From: Chloroflexota bacterium
Lineage (GTDB): Bacteria > Chloroflexota > Dormibacteria > CF-121
Assembly: GCA_005882045.1 (NCBI GenBank)
Contig: VBHO01000149.1
Coordinates: 16,651-49,344 of the forward strand
DNA: 32,694 nt
Direction of reading: 5' to 3'
How positions within the stretch are numbered: position 1 is the stretch's first letter; each line of letters opens with the position of its first letter. Positions 27,334-32,694 of the stretch are shown piece by piece. Both the position numbers and the translations under genes were made by a program. A model generated the notes under the pieces. The model saw only the letters and a program-made list of their open reading frames with translations, ran no database searches and was not told the origin of the DNA.

Positions 27334-27444
27334 ATGACCGCCCGAACCTTCTTCGCCATGGTGATCTTCGCGGGCATGATCGGCGCCGTGATGTGGTTCT
27401 TTGTCCTGCCAGCCCTGACCACGTACAAGCCAAGCCTGCCCTGA
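27334..27444 (+). CDS. Small membrane peptide of 36 residues (putative)
   Basis: A short ORF from ATG 27334 to TGA 27444. The peptide has a basic start (MTAR), one hydrophobic helix of about 22 residues (FFAMVIFAGMIGAVMWFFVLPAL in outline) and a polar end TTYKPSLP, the typical design of a bacterial single-pass small membrane protein. No Shine-Dalgarno is visible. Its stop abuts the EamA stop in the palindrome TGATCA, and it sits 18 nt after tRNA-Pro, so it could be transcribed with that tRNA. No known family recognised. Reality rests on composition and fit between neighbours. Confidence 0.55.
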   Translation: MTARTFFAMVIFAGMIGAVMWFFVLPALTTYKPSLP

Positions 27445-28284
27445 TCAACCGACGGTCAGCAGGGCGATGCCGGCGATGATCGCAAGCGCGCCGGCAATCC
27501 GGATCCACGCGCTGCGCCGCTCGCCGAGCCGCCAGATCCCCCAGGCCGTGACCAGCACGATCGCCGATTCGCGGAGGGGCGCGATGATCGCCAGCGGGGC
27601 GACGCTCAAGGCGAACAGGATCATGAAATAGGCGGCGGTCATCAAGACGGCCACCACCAAGGAGATGGCCGGTTCGTCGGTGAGGCGCGAGCCAGGGACG
27701 CGACGGACGGTCGTGAATGCCACCAGGAAGATCGCGCCAAAGAACCAGAGGAGCCACCCGTACACCCATGGTGGACCCAATCGGACCCCGATCCGATCCA
27801 GCGAGGTATAGGCGGCGATCAGGACGCCGGTCAGGAGCGCTGGCCAAAGCGCCGACCCGGCGTTCGCCGGTCGTCGGACCGCCCAGATTCCGACCAACAA
27901 AAGCATGATGCCGAAGACGGCAGCCAGGTGAAGGCGCTCGCCAAGCAGGGTCAGGCCGACCAGCACGGCGAGCAGGGGAGCCGTGCCGCGGGCGATCGGG
28001 TAAACGACAGAGAGCTCGCCGCGCTGATACGCGGTCGAGAGGGTGATGAAGTAGAACAGCTCCAGCAGTGCGGAGGCGAGCGCGAGCAACCATCCTTCCA
28101 GTGGGAGCCCGGGGCGGCCAGTCACGAGCCAGGCGGCGGCCACCGCGGGGAGCGAGATGACCGTTCCCCAGGTCACGGCCCTCGTCGCGAGCGCGAGCGG
28201 GTTCTCGGACGCCTTGAGCATGGCGTTCCAGGTGGCATGGAAGACGGCCGCCAACAGGACCAGCGGCAGGACGGCCAACGGCAC
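27445..28284 (-). CDS. EamA/DMT-superfamily transporter
   Basis: A 279-residue membrane protein with about ten helices in two EamA halves. Conserved cues are FHATWNAMLKASENPLAL in the first helix region, ARGTAPLLAVLVGLTLLGERL closing the first half, and APLRESAIVLVTAWGIWRLGERRSAWIRIAGALAIIAGIALLTVG closing the second. Members export metabolites or amino acids; the substrate is unknown. GTG 28284 is preferred because hydrophobic sequence starts there; further upstream the frame overlaps the divergent Ku gene. TATCAA lies 7 nt before GTG, again hinting at a leaderless mRNA. Confidence 0.88.
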   Translation of the reverse strand: MPLAVLPLVLLAAVFHATWNAMLKASENPLALATRAVTWGTVISLPAVAAAWLVTGRPGLPLEGWLLALASALLELFYFITLSTAYQRGELSVVYPIARGTAPLLAVLVGLTLLGERLHLAAVFGIMLLLVGIWAVRRPANAGSALWPALLTGVLIAAYTSLDRIGVRLGPPWVYGWLLWFFGAIFLVAFTTVRRVPGSRLTDEPAISLVVAVLMTAAYFMILFALSVAPLAIIAPLRESAIVLVTAWGIWRLGERRSAWIRIAGALAIIAGIALLTVG

Positions 28285-28292
28285 GATACTCT

Positions 28293-28300
28293 TGATATCA
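28293..28300. promoter_or_regulatory. TGATATCA palindrome in the 19-bp EamA/Ku divergent spacer
   Basis: A perfect 8-bp palindrome in the middle of a spacer too short to hold two separate promoters. On the minus strand TATCAA (28297-28292) could be the EamA -10; on the plus strand GATACT (28285-28290) could be the Ku -10, overlapping the EamA start region. The two promoters would therefore overlap. Confidence 0.35.
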
Positions 28301-28303
28301 GGT

Positions 28304-29206
28304 ATGGCCCAGAAGACGTCACGCAAATCTGGGTTGGCGGCCCCCAGGGAAGCCGCTAGGACGCCGCGCGCGATCTGGCGCGGCACGATCTCATTCGGGC
28401 TGGTCAGCATCCCGGTCAACCTCTACACCGCCACCGAATCGCACGATGTGCATTTCCACCTGCTGCACAAGGCCGACGGTGTTCGGTTGAAGAATGTTCG
28501 CTGGTGCCCCAAGCATGAAAAGGCGGTTCCGTGGGACGAGGTCGTCCGTGGATTCGAGTACACGAAGGGGCGCTACCTGCCTATCACCGACGAGGACCTC
28601 GAGCATCTCCCCGTAAAGACCGTCCATACGGTGGAGATTTCTGATTTCGTCAAGCTGGAAGAGGTCGACCCGATCTACTTCGACAAGGCCTATTACCTGG
28701 CACCGGAGGAGACGGGCGTCAAGGCGTTCGCATTATTGCGCCAAGCGTTGGAGCAGACCGGACGCGCTGCCGTCGCCAAGGTCGCCATCCGCGACAAGGA
28801 GAACCTCTGCCTGGTGCGGCCGTACCAGGATGTCCTGACCATGGAGACCATGCTCTATGCGAACGAGATCCGGTCGACGCAGGGCATTGCGGTCGACGGG
28901 GCCGCTGTGTCGCCCAAAGAGCTTCAAATGGCGGTCTCGCTGATCGAGAACCTGAGCGACAGCTTCGATCCGCAGCGCTACCACGACGAGTATCAGGCGG
29001 CGCTCAAGCAGGTCATCGACGCCAAGGTCGAGGGCGCGCCGCTTCCGGCGCCGCAAGCGGAGCAGAGCGCGAAGGTGGTCGACTTGATGGAGGCGCTGCG
29101 CGCGAGCGTCGAGGCGACGCGCAAGAAGTCGCCAGGCCAGACCGATGGCAAGGCGCCCGCGACGCGGACCCGGACGATTTCGTCGCGCCGTCGAAAGAGC
29201 GCCTGA
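28304..29206 (+). CDS. ku: Ku DNA end-binding protein (non-homologous end joining)
   Basis: A 300-residue homolog of bacterial Ku, which forms a homodimeric ring on double-strand break ends and recruits LigD. Family segments are RAIWRGTISFGLVSIPVNLYTATE near 22-45, HKADGVRLKNVRWCPKHEKAVPWDEVVRGFEYTKGRYL, DFVKLEEVDPIYFDKAYYLAPEE and LIENLSDSFDPQRYHDEYQAAL. The Lys/Arg-rich tail (about 275-300, ending SSRRRKSA) matches the basic tails that modulate DNA binding. ATG 28304 is the first start after the divergent EamA gene. No ligD lies in the window. Confidence 0.96.
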   Translation: MAQKTSRKSGLAAPREAARTPRAIWRGTISFGLVSIPVNLYTATESHDVHFHLLHKADGVRLKNVRWCPKHEKAVPWDEVVRGFEYTKGRYLPITDEDLEHLPVKTVHTVEISDFVKLEEVDPIYFDKAYYLAPEETGVKAFALLRQALEQTGRAAVAKVAIRDKENLCLVRPYQDVLTMETMLYANEIRSTQGIAVDGAAVSPKELQMAVSLIENLSDSFDPQRYHDEYQAALKQVIDAKVEGAPLPAPQAEQSAKVVDLMEALRASVEATRKKSPGQTDGKAPATRTRTISSRRRKSA

Positions 29207-29207
29207 A

Positions 29208-29423
29208 CTAGGGCCAGAAGAGGTGGCCGAGCAGCATCCCGATGATGACGGCTACGACATAGCTGACGCCGGGGTAGGCGCGGACCACCGACCGGATGAC
29301 GTTCGTGATCGGATCCTGTCCCTTGCCCAGCGCAATCGTCTCGCTGAGCATCAGCAGGAAGATCGCGCCCACGAAGAGGGTCGCGATCAGCGACAGGACG
29401 GCGCCCGGACTAATTTGCAGCAC
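29208..29423 (-). CDS. Small two-helix membrane protein, paralog A
   Basis: A 71-residue protein with two hydrophobic helices (about 9-33 and 50-68) joined by a polar loop GKGQDPITNVIRSVVRAYPG. About 43 percent of residues are identical (hand alignment) to the product of the gene immediately upstream, with FVGAIFLL, ET.AL, PI, PG and GH..W kept in both. GTG 29423 lies inside the upstream gene (14-nt overlap). Its stop is 1 nt from the Ku stop on the other strand. Unknown function; holin-like or stress-membrane roles would be guesses. Confidence 0.7.
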   Translation of the reverse strand: MLQISPGAVLSLIATLFVGAIFLLMLSETIALGKGQDPITNVIRSVVRAYPGVSYVVAVIIGMLLGHLFWP

Positions 29424-29691
29424 GCCGAGCCATCAATTCGCGGATCCGCCGGGGGGCTGGCGCGAGGCGCCCCGTAGCCGGCCCCCAGAGGAAGTGGCCG
29501 ACCGTGATCCCAACCAGGATCGCGGTCACGAGGGCCAGCCCGGGAAAGTCGTGCACCATGTCCCGGAAATAATCAGAGATCGGTTTGTTACCGGTGAACA
29601 GCGCCCAGGTCTCGAACACCAGAAGGAGGAAGATGGCGCCGACGAATGCGGTCACCAACAAGGAGAAGAGGTTGCCCCGGTTGATGATCAT
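29410..29691 (-). CDS. Small two-helix membrane protein, paralog B
   Basis: A 93-residue protein: two hydrophobic helices (about 8-31 and 48-68) like its neighbour, plus a basic C-terminal extension RRIRELMARRAAN absent from paralog A. ATG 29691 has no strong Shine-Dalgarno. It lies 39 nt after the BHMT-like gene on the same strand and may be the fourth gene of that operon. The tandem pair looks like a local duplication in which the two copies have diverged. No known family recognised. Confidence 0.72.
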   Translation of the reverse strand: MIINRGNLFSLLVTAFVGAIFLLLVFETWALFTGNKPISDYFRDMVHDFPGLALVTAILVGITVGHFLWGPATGRLAPAPRRIRELMARRAAN

Positions 29692-29730
29692 CGGGGCGAG
29701 CTTATCAACGCCGCCGAGACAGGGCCAGTC

Positions 29731-30768
29731 CTAGCCCTTCCAGTCGACGAGGAATTCTTTCTCTTTCTCCTCCACCTTGGCACCAATCATCGGGTGGAGT
29801 TCGATGGCCGGCGAATATCGGCTGGCTGGGACGGTCCGGCCCAACGCCTCGGCCATGGCGCGGACATAGTGAGGGGCGCCGCCGCAACAGATCCCGACGT
29901 AGTTGATGCCTAGCGCCTGCGCCTGGCGGGCGTAGTCGGCCATCTCGAAGCGGGTGCAGAGAAACGACTCGAGCGCAATGGGAAAGACGTTGGTCCCGTC
30001 GGCGGTTTTCAAGGACTCGAAGGTCGGCATCGAGGCCTGCGTTTTGTAGGGAACCGGCTGCGCCGCCACGTAGCTGCTGACCGCGCCGCGAACCTGCTCG
30101 ATGATCGGCAGCATGGTCGCGGGTCCCCGATCGCAGTTCAATCCAACGATGTCGGCCCCCTGATCCGCCAGGATCTTGCAGGCGTCGACATAGCCATAGC
30201 CATCCCAGGTCTGGTGCGGCCGGGTCGTGGCGAGCGTGACCATGGCCGGCAGGCCCAGCTCCTTGATCACCTGCAGCGCGATCAGGGCTTCACCCAGATA
30301 GTCATTGGTCTCCGCGATGACGAAATCGATGCCTTCGTCCGCGGCCCAGGACAGCTGCTCTTCGTACATGGCGCGGACCACCTGCGACGATGCCTCCTTG
30401 TCCTTCGGGTCGTAGGCCCAGGTGTTGCAGATGTCTCCGGCGACCAGGGCGTCGCCTTCCCGCGCTACCTCGTTGGCAATTCGCACCGCCTGGCGGTTCA
30501 TGGCCTCCAGATCGTTCTCGCGACCGACGTCCTTCAACTTGCCGCGGTGCGCGTAGTAGGTGAGTGCGACCATGACGTCGGCCCCCGCCCGAAGAAACTC
30601 GCGGTGAAGCTCGCGTAGGGCGTCGGGAAAATCGAGAACGACTTCGGGCACATATGGCCCGGCCTTGATATAGCCGCGCCGCTCGAGTTCGAAAACGTAG
30701 CCCTCCGCACCGAGCACGACGCCGGCCTTCAGCCGGTCGAGGATGCCGCGGGCGCTCCTACCCGGCAC
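29731..30768 (-). CDS. Homocysteine S-methyltransferase family protein (BHMT-like)
   Basis: A 345-residue TIM-barrel methyltransferase. Zinc ligands are visible as Cys212 (GLNCDRGP) and Cys294/Cys295 (GICCGGAPHYV), the arrangement of betaine- or S-methylmethionine-homocysteine methyltransferases. The start GTG 30768 has GAGG 7 nt upstream and overlaps the end of the FAD-oxidoreductase gene by 11 nt. It lies downstream of a sarcosine-oxidase-like enzyme and a betaine-type ABC ATPase, so methyl transfer from glycine betaine to homocysteine, giving methionine and dimethylglycine, is the favoured role. Other methyl donors cannot be excluded. Confidence 0.85.
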   Translation of the reverse strand: MPGRSARGILDRLKAGVVLGAEGYVFELERRGYIKAGPYVPEVVLDFPDALRELHREFLRAGADVMVALTYYAHRGKLKDVGRENDLEAMNRQAVRIANEVAREGDALVAGDICNTWAYDPKDKEASSQVVRAMYEEQLSWAADEGIDFVIAETNDYLGEALIALQVIKELGLPAMVTLATTRPHQTWDGYGYVDACKILADQGADIVGLNCDRGPATMLPIIEQVRGAVSSYVAAQPVPYKTQASMPTFESLKTADGTNVFPIALESFLCTRFEMADYARQAQALGINYVGICCGGAPHYVRAMAEALGRTVPASRYSPAIELHPMIGAKVEEKEKEFLVDWKG

Positions 30769-31912
30769 GGCTGACCTCGAAGCGCTCAGGCGCGAAACGC
30801 GAAATATTCTCGACCGTGGAGTTCTCCAACACAAGTTCCATCAGGGTCCGGCCAATCAGCGGCGCAAACTTATATCCGGTGCCGCGCCAGCCGGTCCCAA
30901 CAGCGCCACCGGGGAGCCCGGGGATCGCTCCCAGGATGAAGTTGTCATCTGCCACCAGATCATACGAGCACTGGTCCGCCCCTTCGACGTCGACGGCGCG
31001 CGCGTCTTTCAGCGCTGGCATGCACTCGCCGACGAAGCTCTGCACGCTCGTGATCGAGGTGACCTGGGCGCGCACGTCGGGGGGATGGTAGTAGCCGATC
31101 TTGACCCCCGGCGTCTTCCCTTCGAGCATCGGGTGGCCGTAAATGCCCACGTCGAGGTAGGCAAAGACGGGAAGGCGATCGGGCGTGAACATCGCCCGCT
31201 TCTCGGGGGGCGGGATCAGGTACCTTGACTCGGTCGGACGATCCGGCCGGAGCGGAAGCCGCAGATCGCACCCATCGATCCGGGCGAGCAGATCGTTGGT
31301 GCCGAGCCCGGCCGTGATGACGAGACGCTCCGCCATGCGCTCCCCCGCGGCGGTGTCGATGGCGATCATGCCGCGCCGCCGGCTGATCCGGTGGACCACC
31401 GTACTTTCCTCGATCCGGACCGCGGCATCGCGGAGGCGTGTGCGCAGCGCCGCGGTGATGGGTGTGACATGGAGAAATCCGGCTTCGACGTCGAGCCGTC
31501 CGAGGTCCGCGTCGAACTGGGGAAAGCGCGCCCGCAGGCCGTCGCCGGTGAAGGCCTGGGTCTTGAGGTGCAGGCCCTCGAGGACCCGGTAACTTTGCTC
31601 GGCGTAGGTTTCGGAGAGGGCGGGCGTGACGCTCGCTTTAGCGATGTTGAGGCAGCCGCATTCGATCAGGAATGACTCACCCGTTTGACGCTGGAAGTCA
31701 AGCCACAATTGTCGCGCCTCGAAGGCGAGCCGGGCATACACGGGATCGAGATAGTCGTTGCGAATCGAGCGCGTCAGGCTGAAGGAGGCCGCTCGTGGAT
31801 CGCCGATGCGCCATTGGTCGAGCAGGAGAACCCTGGCCCCACGGCGGCTCGCGAAGTCGGCGGTAAAGAGGCCCATGACGCCGGCGCCGATGATGGCCAG
31901 GTCATAGGTCAA
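30758..31912 (-). CDS. Sarcosine oxidase-like FAD-dependent oxidoreductase (MSOX/DAO family)
   Basis: A 384-residue flavoprotein. The N-terminal dinucleotide fold is DLAIIGAGVMG with GxGxxG at 9-14. The segment QCSYDLVADDNFILG places Cys315 where monomeric sarcosine oxidase has its covalent FAD cysteine, and GTGWRGTGYKFAPLIG follows. It probably demethylates an N-methyl amine (sarcosine or dimethylglycine) to formaldehyde and peroxide. TTG 31912 overlaps the upstream stop (TTGA) and has GGAAGGAG 7 nt before it, a strong start. Alternatives: N-methyltryptophan oxidase or another DAO-family amine oxidase. Confidence 0.88.
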   Translation of the reverse strand: MTYDLAIIGAGVMGLFTADFASRRGARVLLLDQWRIGDPRAASFSLTRSIRNDYLDPVYARLAFEARQLWLDFQRQTGESFLIECGCLNIAKASVTPALSETYAEQSYRVLEGLHLKTQAFTGDGLRARFPQFDADLGRLDVEAGFLHVTPITAALRTRLRDAAVRIEESTVVHRISRRRGMIAIDTAAGERMAERLVITAGLGTNDLLARIDGCDLRLPLRPDRPTESRYLIPPPEKRAMFTPDRLPVFAYLDVGIYGHPMLEGKTPGVKIGYYHPPDVRAQVTSITSVQSFVGECMPALKDARAVDVEGADQCSYDLVADDNFILGAIPGLPGGAVGTGWRGTGYKFAPLIGRTLMELVLENSTVENISRFAPERFEVSRAG

Positions 31913-32694
31913 GGTCGCGCTCCTTCCAGCTCGGCCGGTACCCGCTGGATCGCCGCAACGAAGGATTCCGGGGTAAGCACTCCGCGGAACTGATCCCCAT
32001 CGACCACGGCCACCCAGGTGGCCTGATGGATCAGCATCTGCGAGAAGGCGTCATACAGCGTGCGGTCGGCACCGACGATCGCATCAAAGGGACGAGCTCG
32101 ATCCGCAACCGGGCCATCGCCGTCGGCCTCGTCTTTGATCAGCTCGCCAACCGGCTTGCCGTTTCGATCGACGACGATCACCCGGTTCCACTGGCTATTG
32201 AGCAAGCGGCGCGCATCGGACAATGAGTCGTCGCTGTGGACGACCGGCGGACGCTCCAGGGCATTGAGATCGATCGGCGTCACCGACAGCCGCTTGAGTC
32301 CGCGGTCAGGGCCGAGGAGATCGATCACCAGATCGGATGCCGGCTTCGCCAGGATGGCGGCGGGCGTGTCGTATTGCTCCAGCCGGCCGACGTTCATGAT
32401 CGCGATCCGGTCGCCGAGCTTGATGGCCTCGTCGATGTCGTGAGTCACAAAGATCACCGTCTTTCGAACTTCGCGCTGAATCCGAAGGAATTCGTTCTGC
32501 AAGCGTTCTCGCGCGATCCGGTCGATGGCGCCAAACGGTTCGTCCATCAACAAGATCGGAGGGTCGGCTCCGAGCGCGCGGGCGACACCGACGCGCTGGC
32601 GCTGCCCGCCCGAAAGCTGATGGGGATATCGGCGGGCGAATTGTTTCGGGTCGAGCCCCACCAGTTCGAGCAGTTCGGTGACACGCTGCTGGAT
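31909..32694 (-). CDS. Glycine betaine/osmoprotectant ABC transporter ATP-binding protein with CBS pair (5' end outside window)
   Basis: Partial, 261 C-terminal residues; the frame runs off the right edge. The signature LSGGQ, Walker B ILLMDEPFGAID and switch His in FVTHD are present; Walker A lies outside. After the ATPase domain come two CBS-like repeats (about residues 149-250 of the fragment; VVHSDDSLSDARRLL, RVIVVDRNGKPVG, VAVVDGDQFRGVLTPESF), the arrangement of OpuA/OpuC/ProV ATPases in which CBS domains sense ionic strength. It is the first visible gene of the operon with the sarcosine-oxidase-like and BHMT-like genes and suggests uptake of betaine or a similar quaternary amine. Confidence 0.9.
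   Translation of the reverse strand: MQQRVTELLELVGLDPKQFARRYPHQLSGGQRQRVGVARALGADPPILLMDEPFGAIDRIARERLQNEFLRIQREVRKTVIFVTHDIDEAIKLGDRIAIMNVGRLEQYDTPAAILAKPASDLVIDLLGPDRGLKRLSVTPIDLNALERPPVVHSDDSLSDARRLLNSQWNRVIVVDRNGKPVGELIKDEADGDGPVADRARPFDAIVGADRTLYDAFSQMLIHQATWVAVVDGDQFRGVLTPESFVAAIQRVPAELEGARP

Overview
The window is about 33 kb of high-GC bacterial chromosome with densely packed genes on both strands, no insertion sequence, no prophage and no CRISPR array. The organism looks like a soil or sediment bacterium of the Chloroflexota/Dormibacterota or neighbouring lineages. The reasons are the GC bias, the many GTG/TTG starts, several genes that seem to start at or next to a -10 element with no Shine-Dalgarno (leaderless style), an archaeal/Thermotoga-type AhcY without the usual insertion, a Ku protein, and GDP-D-rhamnose genes. 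This placement is inference from gene content, not from a marker phylogeny.

Layout. Positions 1-942 hold the tail of an unidentified gene and a divergent TPR protein. Positions 1190-6212 (+) are a complete HAAT/LIV-type amino-acid ABC transporter, livK-livH-livM-livG-livF, with structured RNA and a possible second promoter between livK and livH. A polytopic membrane protein (6209-7066, -) converges on livF. Positions 7215-17497 (-) look like one operon of ten genes, with gaps of 0-44 nt or short overlaps. In transcription order they are a Wzx-type flippase, apt, a PfkB kinase, ahcY, metK, GDP-4-keto-6-deoxymannose reductase (rmd), manC, gmd, a phosphomannomutase and a PMI-type cupin. Positions 17587-20209 (+) carry a small lipoprotein, trpS and a GT87 glycosyltransferase. 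SnoaL-like and cellulose-synthase-like GT2 genes follow on the minus strand.

Positions 22612-26581 (+) hold an SF1 UPF1-like helicase with a zinc ribbon and an Arg-rich tail, a DUF1684 protein and an SDR oxidoreductase. A nitrobindin-like protein sits behind tRNA-Arg(CCU) on the minus strand, and a 36-residue membrane peptide sits behind the divergent tRNA-Pro(CGG). An EamA transporter and Ku diverge from a 19-bp spacer. Two tandem, paralogous small membrane proteins lie downstream of a betaine/sarcosine demethylation operon (ABC ATPase with CBS domains, sarcosine-oxidase-like FAD enzyme, BHMT-like methyltransferase) that runs off the right edge.

How it fits together. Two themes recur: one-carbon/methyl metabolism and surface polysaccharide. 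MetK and AhcY, probably with the PfkB kinase and Apt for adenosine/adenine salvage, form a SAM-recycling set. The BHMT-like enzyme and the sarcosine-oxidase-like enzyme could regenerate methionine from homocysteine with betaine-derived methyl groups. Cupin/PMI, PMM, ManC, GMD and RMD give a full route from fructose-6-phosphate to GDP-D-rhamnose, with a flippase in the same operon; GT87 and GT2 genes are nearby. The strongest single anomaly is that rmd has no ATG/GTG/TTG start: an ACG sits exactly where an ATG is expected.
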